A stretch of 64,000 nt of DNA from Acidobacteriota bacterium (GCA_003170135.1 PMZR01000016.1:60060-124059), one strand, 5' to 3'. Shown: positions 36,310 to 49,632, counted from the first letter of the stretch. Numbers and translations are program-made. Notes: a model not told the origin generated them from the sequence alone.

Positions 36310-37150
36310 CCTGGGGGTGCTGCTGCTCGTCGCGGCCTGCACCAGTTTCCAGGAAGTCACCATCGAAACGCCCATCCAGGCCAAGCTCGATGTCTCGCCG
36401 TTCCAACGTGTGCTCGTCGTCGGCTTCGTGGCGGGCGGCAGCGAGGACGTGGACGCGAACCTCGAAACGGTGCGGCTGCTGCGGAGTCAGTTGCGCACGA
36501 AATCCGGCCTGAAGGTGATCGAGACCGACGTACTGCCGCTGACCGAGCTCGCGCAGCAGCAGGCCAAGGAACCCGCCCGGGAGAGCGCTGCGGCCCTCCA
36601 GCCGCCCGATGGGGCCGTCACACCTGTCGCGCAGCAACCGCAGGCGCCGCCAGCGACCGCGGGGCAGCAGCCAACGACTGCGGGGCAGCAGCAGGGCGCG
36701 ATGGGGCTGCCGACGAAAATCAAGGACGAGAGGGACCTGCAGGCCTACGACCAGATTTTCGCGAACGTCGGCTTCTGGAAGAAGCTCGGCGAGGAGTTCC
36801 AGAGCCCGCTCATCGTCACGGGCACCGTGCTGTTCACGCCGCTGGCGCGCGCGGGCTACGTCAACAAGGACCAGGAAGTCATCGACGCCATGGGCGTGCG
36901 GTCCGTGCAGTCGGTCCGCACCTATCAAAACCGCAAGGGGTTTCAGCTGAAGCCGAAGTTCATCTTCATCGATGGACGAACGGGCACGACGATCTATTCG
37001 GAGACCTTCCTCGAGGAAACGCTCTACAGCGAGCAGCAGAACACGCCGCCGCTGTCGTCGTACTTCGAGTTGATGGACCGCCTGATTCCGCGGTTCCTGA
37101 GCACGTTGAGCAGCCAGAAGATCCGCGGCACGCGCGTCCTTTTGAAGTAA
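36278..37150 (+). CDS. Lipoprotein partnered with TPR protein, unknown function
   Basis: 290 aa from ATG 36278 (SD AAGGA). Canonical lipobox LLLVAACTSF. The mature region begins with a beta-alpha segment (FQRVLVVGFVAGGSEDVDAN), contains a Pro/Gln-rich linker (QPQAPPATAGQQPTTAGQQQ), then a second folded region (SPLIVTGTVLFTPLARAGYV, PKFIFIDGRTGTTIYSETFL) and ends KIRGTRVLLK. The pattern resembles outer-membrane lipoproteins of the LpoB/CsgG type (nucleotide-fold-like, 'DUF' families) but I cannot assign one. Cotranscribed with the TPR gene; a hairpin follows at 37180. Confidence 0.82.
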   Translation: MTARNGARLASLGVLLLVAACTSFQEVTIETPIQAKLDVSPFQRVLVVGFVAGGSEDVDANLETVRLLRSQLRTKSGLKVIETDVLPLTELAQQQAKEPARESAAALQPPDGAVTPVAQQPQAPPATAGQQPTTAGQQQGAMGLPTKIKDERDLQAYDQIFANVGFWKKLGEEFQSPLIVTGTVLFTPLARAGYVNKDQEVIDAMGVRSVQSVRTYQNRKGFQLKPKFIFIDGRTGTTIYSETFLEETLYSEQQNTPPLSSYFELMDRLIPRFLSTLSSQKIRGTRVLLK

Positions 37151-37179
37151 CCCCGCCGCTCCGGGCTTCGTGGCTCCAG

Positions 37180-37199
37180 GTGGGGGGCGGCCCCCCCAC
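37180..37199 (+). terminator. GC hairpin after the TPR/lipoprotein operon
   Basis: GTGGGGGG-CGGC-CCCCCCAC, an 8-bp perfect stem 30 bp past the stop codon. Followed by gccgtccctttctgttt, a pyrimidine-rich but not a clean U-tract, so efficiency is uncertain. Confidence 0.45.
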
Positions 37200-37260
37200 G
37201 CCGTCCCTTTCTGTTTGCAGCTAAACCGTGGTAATCTAACTCCTTTCGGCCAGCCCTGAT

Positions 37261-37283
37261 GGGCCGGCCTGCCCCACCGGCCC
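37261..37283 (+). promoter_or_regulatory. Hairpin in rplU leader
   Basis: GGGCCGG-N9-CCGGCCC, ending 20 nt before the rplU GTG start. Ribosomal-protein leaders often carry regulatory structures (an L20/L21-type leader is a possibility), but no specific known fold could be matched by eye. A weak -10 (TAATCT, 37232-37237) lies upstream. Confidence 0.35.
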
Positions 37284-37303
37284 AAGAGAACGAGGAGTGT
37301 CCC

Positions 37304-37618
37304 GTGTACGCGATTGTGCAGAACGGCGGGCATCAGATAAAGATGGTTCCGGGCACGACGGTCCTGGTGGACCGCGTCGAGGGAGCCCCGGGCAGCGAGA
37401 TCTCATTCGCACAGGTGCTGCTCGTCGAAAAGGACGGCGGTGAGGTGCTGGCGGGCGCCCCCTTCGTCGCCGATGCCCGGGTGGTCGCCGTCATCGACGC
37501 CGAGACTCGGGGACCGAAGATCCGGATCTTCAAGAAGAAGCGACGCAAGGGCATGCGGCGCAGCCGCGGGTTCCGCGCCGACCTGACACGCCTCCGGGTA
37601 ACCAACATCATCGTCTAG
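37304..37618 (+). CDS. rplU: Ribosomal protein bL21
   Basis: 104 aa from GTG 37304, the start of the conserved [24 protein letters not shown] upstream. Continues [20 protein letters not shown] and the basic [20 protein letters not shown] before LTRLRVTNI. 23S rRNA-binding protein. First gene of the rplU-rpmA-obgE group. Confidence 0.97.
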   Translation: MYAIVQNGGHQIKMVPGTTVLVDRVEGAPGSEISFAQVLLVEKDGGEVLAGAPFVADARVVAVIDAETRGPKIRIFKKKRRKGMRRSRGFRADLTRLRVTNIIV

Positions 37619-37656
37619 TCCGAACGCTCGGACCAGACTCAGCGGGAAGTCGGACT

Positions 37657-39073
<1,417 letters not shown>

Positions 39074-39105
39074 GAACTGTCGATCGTCGCCACACCACTC
39101 CCGGC

Positions 39106-39771
39106 ATGACTTCGAGCCAACCGCGCGTCGGCATTCTCGGCGGCACGTTCGACCCGGTTCACGTCGGCCACCTCGCCGTCGGCGAAGCGGCCTGCGGGGC
39201 GCTCGGCCTGAGCGAAGTGCTCGTCATTCCTTCGCGCCATCCCCCGCATCGACGGACGGAGCCCGAGGCAAGCGGGTATCACCGCTTCGCGATGGTCGCG
39301 CTCGCGATTGCGGATAAGCCGTCGTTCGTGGCCAATGACGTCGAACTGCTCGCCGACAGCTGGTCGTACACGTCGGTCACGCTCGGCCGGCTGCACCAGG
39401 CGGCGTTCGACGCGTGGCAGCTTTTCTTCATTACCGGCGCCGACGCGTTTGCGGAAATCGCCACGTGGAAGGACTACCCGGCCGTCCTGGATCTCGCCAA
39501 CTTCGTGGTGATTTCGCGGCCGGGCCACCCGGTCGAGGCCCTTCCGGGGCGGTTGCCAACGCTCCGGGATCGGATGATCATGAGGCAGACGGCCGGCCCC
39601 GACGACGGCGTCGGCCCGGCTGACCGCACGAAGATCTGGCTCGTCGACGCGCCGACTCCGGATGTGTCATCGACCGAGGTGCGTCGGCTGGCCGGGGCGG
39701 GGCGATCGCTCGAGGGCCTGGTGCCGCCGGCGGTCGAACAGTATATGATGCGCCACCACTTGTATCGGTAA
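39106..39771 (+). CDS. nadD: Nicotinate-nucleotide adenylyltransferase
   Basis: 221 aa. GILGGTFDPVHVGHL contains the nucleotidyltransferase T/HxGH motif; ISRPGHP and the C-terminal TPDVSSTEVRRL match the ISSTxxR signature. NAD biosynthesis (NaMN + ATP to NaAD). ATG 39106 selected because the conserved fold begins 8 residues later; the longer frame overlaps obgE. Confidence 0.96.
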   Translation: MTSSQPRVGILGGTFDPVHVGHLAVGEAACGALGLSEVLVIPSRHPPHRRTEPEASGYHRFAMVALAIADKPSFVANDVELLADSWSYTSVTLGRLHQAAFDAWQLFFITGADAFAEIATWKDYPAVLDLANFVVISRPGHPVEALPGRLPTLRDRMIMRQTAGPDDGVGPADRTKIWLVDAPTPDVSSTEVRRLAGAGRSLEGLVPPAVEQYMMRHHLYR

Positions 39772-39780
39772 GGCGTTTGC

Positions 39781-40203
39781 ATGAGCAAAGCCGACACGAA
39801 GGGCAAGACGACAGAAGCCGAGGCGTTCGGCGATCTTCCGTTACAGATCCAGCAGGCCGCGCACGCGGCCCAGGACAAGAAAGCGCTCGACCTGGCCGTC
39901 CTCGACGTCCGGGAGGTGTCGTCGTTCACCGACTACTTCGTGATCTGCTCCGGCCAGACCGCGCGGCAGGTGAAGGCGATCGCGGACGGGGTCGAGGAAA
40001 CGCTGCTCGCGGCGCGCGTCACACCCGCGCACGTCGAGGGGTACGACCGTGCCGAATGGGTCCTCCTCGATTACTTCGACTTCATCGTCCACGTCTTCAC
40101 GCCGGCCATGCGCGACTTCTACGCGCTCGAGCGCTTGTGGGGAAGCGCCGGGCACATCGCCGTTCCCGAGCCGGGCCCTGGCGGCGGCGAGCCGCGCCGT
40201 TGA
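39781..40203 (+). CDS. rsfS: Ribosomal silencing factor RsfS
   Basis: 140 aa. Conserved core LDLAVLDVREVSSFTDYFVI, CSGQTARQVKAIADGVEE, and WVLLDYFDFIVHVFTPAMR. Binds uL14 and prevents subunit joining in starved cells. 9 bp after nadD, the usual nadD-rsfS pair. The last residues are overlapped by the upstream part of the comF frame. Confidence 0.96.
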   Translation: MSKADTKGKTTEAEAFGDLPLQIQQAAHAAQDKKALDLAVLDVREVSSFTDYFVICSGQTARQVKAIADGVEETLLAARVTPAHVEGYDRAEWVLLDYFDFIVHVFTPAMRDFYALERLWGSAGHIAVPEPGPGGGEPRR

Positions 40204-40270
40204 CCCGCGCCACGTCGCCCGCTTCCTGTCACCGGCCGTCGACGCGCTGATCGCGGTCATCGTCGCCCCG

Positions 40271-41017
40271 GTGTGCGCCGTCTGCAATACCCTGCTGCAC
40301 ACCCCGACGGCCGGGCCCGTGTGCCCGTCTTGCTGGGCCGCCATTCGTCCGTTCACTCCGCCCCTGTGTCCCGAATGCGGCGATCCGTTGCCGGCCGGCC
40401 GATTGGCAATCGCGCGGACAAAGCCTGCTTCGCCCGAGTCCGCCGTTGACGGGAGGTCTCAGGCAACCTGCCCGCGCTGCCGGCGTGGGTCATCGCCCAT
40501 CGCAAGCAGTCGCGCCGTCGGCGAGTACGCGGGAACGCTGCGGGCGATCGTCCAGATCCTGAAGTACGACAAGCGGCGTTCGATTGCCCCGCGTCTCGCG
40601 ACGCTGATGGTGACGAGCGGACGGGCCGTGCTGGACGGCGCCGACGCGGCGATCCCCGTGCCGTTGCACTGGAGACGCAAATGGCAACGGGGATTCAACC
40701 AGGCGGCGTTGCTCTCGGCGCACCTGGGCGTCGCGGTGTGGCCGGCTCTCGCGCGCGTGCGGGCAACGCGCTCGCAGGTCGCGCTCGCCGCGCCGGCGCG
40801 GCGGCTGAACGTTCGGAACGCCTTCGCGCTGGCGCGGCGGCGATGGCCGTGGCAGCAACCGTGGGCAACGAAGCTGGAAGGGAAGATCGTCGTGCTCGTC
40901 GACGACGTGTCGACGACGGCCGCGACGCTCGATGCGTGCGCGAGGGTCCTGCGACAGTCGGGCGTGAGGGAGGTGCGCGCACTGACGGCCGCGCGCGTCG
41001 TCGGCCCACCGCCATGA
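40271..41017 (+). CDS. ComF-family phosphoribosyltransferase
   Basis: 248 aa from GTG 40271. N-terminal double zinc ribbon (CAVC, CPSCW, CPECGD, CPRC) and a PRTase domain with IPVPLHWRRKWQRGFNQA and the PRPP loop VVLVDDVSTTAAT. ComF proteins act in DNA uptake. The frame is open to GTG 40049 but no ATG/GTG/TTG occurs between the rsfS stop and 40271, although residues upstream (ALIAVIVAPV) look like the normal hydrophobic ComF N-terminus. The true start may therefore be inside rsfS or at a rare codon. Confidence 0.85.
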   Translation: MCAVCNTLLHTPTAGPVCPSCWAAIRPFTPPLCPECGDPLPAGRLAIARTKPASPESAVDGRSQATCPRCRRGSSPIASSRAVGEYAGTLRAIVQILKYDKRRSIAPRLATLMVTSGRAVLDGADAAIPVPLHWRRKWQRGFNQAALLSAHLGVAVWPALARVRATRSQVALAAPARRLNVRNAFALARRRWPWQQPWATKLEGKIVVLVDDVSTTAATLDACARVLRQSGVREVRALTAARVVGPPP

Positions 41018-41137
41018 GCCGCCCGGCTGTCGGAAGCAGCCAGGCGGTTCGGTCGCCCACATCGCCGGGCCCGAGCTCTGATACACTTCACGAGACAGCA
41101 CTGCCGCATTTCCTCGCCCCGGAGCCTTTGGTTCTCC

Positions 41138-41986
41138 ATGAGCGACAACATCCGCGTCATCATCGTCGATCCGGACGAGAGCGTCTCCGCCGCGCTGAAA
41201 GCGTCGTTGTCGGCTGAAGGGTATCGCTGCGACGTGGCCGCGAGTGCGGCGGAGGCCCTCGACCTGGTGGGGAAGACGACCTTCCAAGTCATGCTCGCGG
41301 ACCTCTCCCTGCCGGGCGGCGACGGGCTGACGTTGGTGCAGCGTGCACGGCAACGGAATTCGCAGATGGCGATCGTCGTCATGGCGAGCAACTTCGACGC
41401 GCTCGCCTACGACACCGCGATCGATGCCGGCGTGTCGGATTTCATCAAGAAGCCGTTCGCCGTCGACGAGATGTCCCTGAGATTGAAGCACGTCATGCGC
41501 CACGAGCACCTGCGCGTGACGTCGATCACCGACGAACTGACCGGACTGGCGAACAGACGCGGGTTCTATGCCCTCGCCGAGCAGCAATTGAAGCTGTCCA
41601 GGCGCCAGCGCAGGGGCATCTACGTGCTCTATGCCGACGTCGATGGCCTGAAAAGGGTCAACGATACCTTTGGGCACCTGGAAGGCGACCGCGCGTTGGT
41701 GGAGGTCGCCAATATCCTGAAGGGCACCTACCGGGAATCGGACATCGTCGCGCGCATCGCCGGGGACGAGTTCGTGGTCATCCCGATCGGGAGCACGGGC
41801 GACGACATCTACGCGGTCGTCGGCCGCCTGAAGAAGAACCTGGACGCGCGCAACGCGACGACCGACCGCGGCTACAACCTGTGTCTCAGCCTGGGCGTCG
41901 CGGAATACGACCCTGCCAACCCGTGCACGATCGACGAGCTCCTGTCGCGCGCCGACGAAAGCATGTACAAGGACAAGAAGCGCTAG
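41138..41986 (+). CDS. REC-GGDEF response regulator, diguanylate cyclase
   Basis: 282 aa. Receiver domain 1-120 with phospho-acceptor Asp55 (MLADLSLPG) and Lys105 (KKPF). GGDEF domain 130-280: the active-site motif is AGDEF (208-212), a variant found in active cyclases, and an intact inhibitory I-site RESD (199-202) lies five residues upstream. Predicted to make c-di-GMP when phosphorylated and to be product-inhibited. No kinase adjacent. Converges on tmk. Confidence 0.95.
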   Translation: MSDNIRVIIVDPDESVSAALKASLSAEGYRCDVAASAAEALDLVGKTTFQVMLADLSLPGGDGLTLVQRARQRNSQMAIVVMASNFDALAYDTAIDAGVSDFIKKPFAVDEMSLRLKHVMRHEHLRVTSITDELTGLANRRGFYALAEQQLKLSRRQRRGIYVLYADVDGLKRVNDTFGHLEGDRALVEVANILKGTYRESDIVARIAGDEFVVIPIGSTGDDIYAVVGRLKKNLDARNATTDRGYNLCLSLGVAEYDPANPCTIDELLSRADESMYKDKKR

Positions 41987-41995
41987 TCGCCCGGG

Positions 41996-42601
41996 CTAGC
42001 TTCGCAGCCCGAGCGGGCCGGCCAACGCGGTGAGGACATCCGCCTCGACGGCGTCGGGCGGGCGCTCGCCGTCGATCCGGTGCCAGCCGGCACGGGTGGC
42101 CTGTCGCTGGTAGCTGCGGCGCACGCGTTCGAGCAGATCGAGATCGCGTTCGAAGCGATCGCGGTTGACGCGCTTGCGCTCGACGGCAGTCGCCGGCGCG
42201 ATGTCGAGCAGCAGCGTCACGGCCGGTTGCGGAAGGAAGCGCTGGAGGTCGAACAGCCAATCCGGATCGAGCGCCTGGGCCTCGCCGTAGGCCACGCTCG
42301 ACGCCAGGTAGCGATCGCAGACGACGATCTGGCCCGCCGCGAGCATTTCCTCGATCGCCGGCTTCCACTCGTAGCGGTTCGCGACGTAGAGCAATTGCAT
42401 CACGTCGGCGCGATACTCGCGCCGGCCGCGCAGGGCCGACTCGATTTCCTGGCCGATCGGGGTGGCGCGATCGGGAAACGCCACGATCGTGGCCAGCCGA
42501 CCCCCGGCGGTCACTCGACCGGCCAGCCGTTTCGCCTGCGTCTCTTTTCCGCTCTGATCGAGCCCCTCGAACGCGATCAACGATCCCGGTCTCATCGTCA
42601 T
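41996..42601 (-). CDS. tmk: Thymidylate kinase
   Basis: 201 aa from ATG 42601 (alternatives 42622 and 42595). P-loop FEGLDQSGKETQAKRLA, the DRY motif VVCDRYLASSVAYGEAQALD, and lid-like region ERKRVNRDRFERD. Converts dTMP to dTDP. The family's usual Gly-x-Gly-x-Gly-Lys-ST loop is modified to DQSGKET, a form also seen in eukaryote-like TMPKs. Same direction as lysA, 66 bp apart. Confidence 0.9.
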   Translation of the reverse strand: MTMRPGSLIAFEGLDQSGKETQAKRLAGRVTAGGRLATIVAFPDRATPIGQEIESALRGRREYRADVMQLLYVANRYEWKPAIEEMLAAGQIVVCDRYLASSVAYGEAQALDPDWLFDLQRFLPQPAVTLLLDIAPATAVERKRVNRDRFERDLDLLERVRRSYQRQATRAGWHRIDGERPPDAVEADVLTALAGPLGLRS

Positions 42602-42667
42602 GCGCCTTCGCCTGTGCCGCAACGGGCCTGCAGGCCCACGGCCAAAAACCGGGAGCCAGGTGGATCC

Positions 42668-43915
42668 CTACTGCTCGAGGTTCATCAATTCGTCAATCGT
42701 CTGGCGCCGCCGGATCGTCCGCCAGCAACCGCCTTCGACGAGCATTTCCGGGGCGAACGGGCGACGGTTGTAGTTGGACGCCATCACCGACCCGTAGGCG
42801 CCCGCGTCGCGAACCGCCAGCACGTCGCCAACCTCGAGCGGCGGCATCGGCCGCGCCTTGCCAAACGTATCGCTCGTCTCGCAGAGCGGCCCGACGATCT
42901 CGTAGAGATGGTCGCCTCCCGGCCTGCGCACGATGGGATCGATTCGATGGTAGGCGCCGTAGAGTGCCGGCCGGATCAACTCGGTCATGCCCGCGTCGAC
43001 TACGGCGAGATCCGCCCCGCTCGCCCGGCTCTTGATATCGACCACGCGCGTCAGGAGCACACCGGCCGGCGCCATGATGACGCGTCCGGGTTCGAGTAGC
43101 AGCGCCAACCCGGACGGGCGCACGACCGAGAGGATGCCGGCGGCATAGGCGTCGAGCGACAGCCCGGGGCCGCCGTCGTACGGGATGCCGACGCCGCCCC
43201 CGACGTCGACGTGCTCGATCACGATGCCCGCGTCGCGCAACCCGCAGGCCAGCCGCACCAGCATCCCGGCCGCGCGCTGCAGCGGTTCCACCTTCAGGAT
43301 TTGCGAACCGACGTGCGCGTGCAGGCCCACCAGGTGAAGCGCCGGGTTGGCGGCGATTTCGTGGCACAGGGCCGCCGCCTGCGCGAACGGCACACCGAAC
43401 TTGCTGCTGCCGACGCCGGTCGTGATGTACGGATGGCTTCCCGCGTCGACATCCGGGTTGATGCGCAACGCCACCCGGGCGCGCAGGCCGCGGGCATGCG
43501 ACATCCCGGCAATGCGATCGATCTCTCCCCGCGACTCTGCGTTCACGGCGTGCACGCCCAGGGTGATCGCACGCTCGAGTTCGTCGTCGCGCTTGCCGAC
43601 GCCGGTGAAGACGATGTCGTCGGGTGCGAACCCGGCGCGCAGCGCCACCTCGATTTCGCCGACCGAGTTCGCGTCGATGCCGCTGCCCAGCCGCCGGAGC
43701 CGGCACGCGATGGCGAGCGTGGAATTGGCCTTGAGCGCGTAGTGCAGGCGATGCGGATAGGACGCGAACGCGGCGTCCACGGCCGCGTACGCGCGGTCGA
43801 TCGCGGCCGCGCTGTAGACATAGACGGGCGTGCCCTCGGCGCGGGCGATGTCCGAGAGTGGGACGGCGTCGCACAGGAGCGCGGCCCCGTCGGGATGAAA
43901 CGTCGTGGTCGGCAT
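42668..43915 (-). CDS. lysA: Diaminopimelate decarboxylase
   Basis: 415 aa from ATG 43915. PLP-binding Lys in LHYALKANSTLAIAC, HAHVGSQI, GGGVGIPY, EPGRVIMAPAGVLL, and the substrate-site Cys in GPLCETSDTF. Final step of lysine biosynthesis. The frame extends to 43954, but homology starts after 43915. Upstream is the divergent ECF sigma operon. Confidence 0.96.
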   Translation of the reverse strand: MPTTTFHPDGAALLCDAVPLSDIARAEGTPVYVYSAAAIDRAYAAVDAAFASYPHRLHYALKANSTLAIACRLRRLGSGIDANSVGEIEVALRAGFAPDDIVFTGVGKRDDELERAITLGVHAVNAESRGEIDRIAGMSHARGLRARVALRINPDVDAGSHPYITTGVGSSKFGVPFAQAAALCHEIAANPALHLVGLHAHVGSQILKVEPLQRAAGMLVRLACGLRDAGIVIEHVDVGGGVGIPYDGGPGLSLDAYAAGILSVVRPSGLALLLEPGRVIMAPAGVLLTRVVDIKSRASGADLAVVDAGMTELIRPALYGAYHRIDPIVRRPGGDHLYEIVGPLCETSDTFGKARPMPPLEVGDVLAVRDAGAYGSVMASNYNRRPFAPEMLVEGGCWRTIRRRQTIDELMNLEQ

Positions 43916-44153
43916 GGAGCGAGAAGCCTCTGCGGAGGCGACACCACCGCGCACCGCGCGGGGCGCCAGGCACTGCGGACGCCATGTTACCCGAGGCGTC
44001 CGTGGTTTGACATCCCGAAAATCGCTCTGCTACGATGTGCGGTCCTGCCTCGGGGTGCGCCGCGCGACTGCTCGCCGGGCGCCTCGCCATGGGCATCCCA
44101 GCGCGACGGACGCGCCGCGCCGGGCTTCCCGCCACGCGATCACGCGAGAGTGC

Positions 44154-44804
44154 ATGTCGATCGAACCCCGGGCTGCATCGCCGCCGACCCCCGATCTGCT
44201 GATCGAGCGCTGCCTCGGCGGCGACCAGGATGCGTGGGCGGCGATCGTCCGCCAGAACTGGCGCAAGGTGTTCAACGTCGCGTACAAGTTCGTGGGCCGG
44301 CACGAGGAAGCCGAAGATCTCACGCAGGACATCTTCCTCAAGATCTTCCGCTCGCTCGCCACCTTCGACCGGCGCGCCAACTTCAAGACCTGGTTGATCA
44401 GCGTCAGCCGCAACCTGTGCATCGACTACTATCGGAGTGTCCGCAAGGAGCGCGAGACGATCGACCGCCAGGTGACCGCCGAGGAAGTCGGCCCCGTCTC
44501 GCACGATGCCGGTCCCCTCGCGGCGCTCGAACAGCGCGACCTGGCGGCGCTGCTCCGGCGCGCGCTGCAGTCGCTGCCCGACTCGCTCCGGCTGGCCGTG
44601 ATGATGCGGGACATCCAGGAACTGTCCTACCAGGAGATTGCCGAGCGGCTGGACCTGCCCGAAGGCACGGTCAAATCGCGGATCAACCGGGGCCGCAAGG
44701 AACTGGCGCGGCAGATCCTCCGCCTGCGCGAGGACGACGCCCGCCAGGCGATCCGGCGCGCGCACCTGTACGAGGGGCGAGGCCCGTCGGGGAACCTGCC
44801 GTGA
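44154..44804 (+). CDS. ECF-type RNA polymerase sigma factor
   Basis: 216 aa from ATG 44154. Region 2: WRKVFNVAYKFVGRHEEAED, LTQDIFLKIFRSLATFDRRA, FKTWLISVSRNLCIDYYRS. Region 4: YQEIAERLDLPEGTVKSRIN. There is no anti-sigma gene next to it; instead a STAS protein and a small helical protein follow at 41 and 385 bp. An 83-codon upstream extension is open but lacks homology. Confidence 0.94.
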   Translation: MSIEPRAASPPTPDLLIERCLGGDQDAWAAIVRQNWRKVFNVAYKFVGRHEEAEDLTQDIFLKIFRSLATFDRRANFKTWLISVSRNLCIDYYRSVRKERETIDRQVTAEEVGPVSHDAGPLAALEQRDLAALLRRALQSLPDSLRLAVMMRDIQELSYQEIAERLDLPEGTVKSRINRGRKELARQILRLREDDARQAIRRAHLYEGRGPSGNLP

Positions 44805-44845
44805 GCGGGCGGAGCGCATTGACGGACTGCTGAACGGAGAACACC

Positions 44846-45187
44846 ATGAACCTCATCACCGATCGCGTCGACGGCATCGCCATCGTCCGGGTGCGGGAGG
44901 CCCGGCTGATGTACCCGCTGCTGTCCGAGTTCTCGAGCACGGTCACCTCGCTCATCGCCGCGGGCGAGCGGAAGATCCTGATCGACCTGACGACGGTGAG
45001 CTACGTCGACAGCGCGACGATCGGCTGCCTCATGGATCTGTACCGCCAGACATCGGCCGCCGGCGGTACGCTGAAGCTGTCGGGCGTCAACAAGCGCGTC
45101 GAGACGATGCTGACCATGACGGGCGCCCACAACTTCCTGGACATCCACTCCGACGAAACGAGCGCCGTCAAGAGCTTCGGGGGGTAA
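44846..45187 (+). CDS. STAS-domain protein (anti-anti-sigma type)
   Basis: 113 aa, a single STAS domain. The phosphorylatable serine Ser56 lies in VSYVDSATIGCLMDLYRQ, equivalent to Ser58 of SpoIIAA-like antagonists; LKLSGVNKRVETMLTMTG is the usual C-terminal helix. Partner-switching regulators of this type are released or inactivated by a HATPase anti-sigma kinase, which is not encoded here. Located 41 bp after the ECF sigma gene with SD GGAGA. Confidence 0.9.
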   Translation: MNLITDRVDGIAIVRVREARLMYPLLSEFSSTVTSLIAAGERKILIDLTTVSYVDSATIGCLMDLYRQTSAAGGTLKLSGVNKRVETMLTMTGAHNFLDIHSDETSAVKSFGG

Positions 45188-45189
45188 CG

Positions 45190-45465
45190 ATGCGCACGAT
45201 CAAGACGACCACAGGAGTGGACATCCCGCTCGACGGCGACCTGCTGGCCATCATCGAGACGCTGTACCAGGAAGTGACCGTGCGGCACGAACTGGAGCGG
45301 TCCTACGAAGACATGATGCGGGAGATCCGCCACCTGCTCGCCCAGATGACCGACCAGGAGCGGACCGACTACCTGGCCGACAGCCTGTTTCACAACACCG
45401 TGCGCTTCGAGAACGAGAAGCTCGCCTCGTACATGCGAAAGCTGACGGAAAAGGCGCGGAAATAA
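45190..45465 (+). CDS. Small helical protein of the sigma/STAS operon, unknown function
   Basis: 91 aa, ATG 2 bp after the STAS stop. A short N-terminal beta segment (MRTIKTTTGVDIPLDGD) and then two long charged helices (LLAIIETLYQEVTVRHELER, LFHNTVRFENEKLASYMRKL) without cysteine or signal peptide. Family not recognised. Its tight linkage suggests a role as regulator or partner of the STAS protein. Confidence 0.78.
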   Translation: MRTIKTTTGVDIPLDGDLLAIIETLYQEVTVRHELERSYEDMMREIRHLLAQMTDQERTDYLADSLFHNTVRFENEKLASYMRKLTEKARK

Positions 45466-45541
45466 CGATGGGATGGGATGCGGGCGGGCCGCCCGGGATG
45501 GGCCCGGGAGATCGATAGGCCGACCCGAACACGTGCAGCCG

Positions 45542-46453
45542 TCAGCTGGCGATGGCCGGGCGCTCGACACCGAGCGGGAGGCGTGCGGGAACCCCCGCGA
45601 GTTCCGAACCCTCGACGATCCGCCACGCGTCGCGCTCCTGCAGCAGCTTCGTCGCGAACGCCGTGTGCAGGCCGTGGCCGGCGCGATGCGCGACGACGTG
45701 ACCGATGACCGGGTAGCCGATGAGGGCGAGGTCGCCGATCGCGTCCAGCATCTTGTGCCGCACGAACTCGTCCTCGAACCGCAGGTGCGCATTCAGCACG
45801 CCGGTTTCCCCGAGCACCACGGCGTTGTCCAGCGACCCGCCGAGCGCGAGGCCATGCTGGCGCAGCATCTCGACTTCCTTCAGGAACCCGAACGTCCGCG
45901 CGGGCGCAATCTCCTCGGCAAAGGTCTCCTCGGTGATGCGCAGCGTGCGGGCCTGGTGCCGCAGCAAGGGATGATCGAAGCTGATGCTGTAGGTCAGCTT
46001 GAAGTGATCCGCCGGATACAATGCGATGCGCTTGTCGCCGAGCGACAACGACACGGGACGCAGCACCTTGAGATAGCGGCGCGGCACCGGCAACGTCCGA
46101 ACGCCCGCCTCACTGATGAGGTATACGAACGGCGCGGCGCTGCCGTCCATGATCGGAACCTCGGGGTGGTCCAGTTCGACAATCACGTTGTCGATGCCGA
46201 GGCTCACGAGCGCCGCCAACAGGTGTTCGACCGTCTCGACCGACGCCTGGTCGCAGCACAGCCCGGTCGCGTACTGGATGCCCGCCAGGTTGTCCACGTT
46301 CGCGGGAATCTCCAGGCCGCCGAGATCGGTCCGACGGAACCGGATCCCGAAATTCGCCGGCGCAGGCTTGAGCGAGAGCATCACCTTGGTGCCGGAGTGA
46401 AGGCCAATCCCGGCGCAGTACGTAGGCCGGCGGAGCGTCCGTTGGAGGTGCAT
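45542..46453 (-). CDS. lpxC: UDP-3-O-acyl-N-acetylglucosamine deacetylase
   Basis: 303 aa zinc amidohydrolase of lipid A synthesis. Zinc ligands: His in TVEHLLAAL, His and Asp in VRHKMLDAIGDLALIG; catalytic His in HRAGHGLHTAFATKLL. N-terminal TYCAGIGLHSGTKVMLSLKP is canonical. Direct evidence of a Gram-negative outer membrane with lipopolysaccharide. Confidence 0.97.
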   Translation of the reverse strand: MHLQRTLRRPTYCAGIGLHSGTKVMLSLKPAPANFGIRFRRTDLGGLEIPANVDNLAGIQYATGLCCDQASVETVEHLLAALVSLGIDNVIVELDHPEVPIMDGSAAPFVYLISEAGVRTLPVPRRYLKVLRPVSLSLGDKRIALYPADHFKLTYSISFDHPLLRHQARTLRITEETFAEEIAPARTFGFLKEVEMLRQHGLALGGSLDNAVVLGETGVLNAHLRFEDEFVRHKMLDAIGDLALIGYPVIGHVVAHRAGHGLHTAFATKLLQERDAWRIVEGSELAGVPARLPLGVERPAIAS

Positions 46454-46761
46454 CAGTGTCTCGAGGATTAGCAGGGGCGAGTCCGTAACGTCGCACTAGG
46501 CTGAGCAAAGCTCGTGCCGCTCAGCAGTTAGCCGCCTAAAATAGGTGTAACTTGCTGGTTGAACTGAACTTGACTGGCGTCGCTCGCGGTCGGCCGGCGG
46601 CCCGCAGGCTCCGAGTGTGGCTTTGGAACCACGTCAAGAACCAGCTGATCTGTGGTTATCCTACCACACCCCTCGACTCGCTGCGCTCGCCCGGGACAGG
46701 CCTTCAGCCGCGCTCCGGGTCGGGGCAGAAGACCCTCGACCGCGCGTCGGGAATGGCCGGC
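46454..46761. other. Intergenic region lpxC / uvrA 3' end
   Basis: 308 bp. Contains an AT-richer patch (46530-46560) probably including the lpxC promoter (minus strand), though no clear -35/-10 pair is seen. 46670-46750 is a GC-rich, slightly repetitive stretch (CTCGACTCGCTGCGCTCGCC, then similar CCTCGACCGCGCGTCGGG) that could be a degraded repeat. No gene. Confidence 0.35.
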
Positions 46762-49632
<2,871 letters not shown>

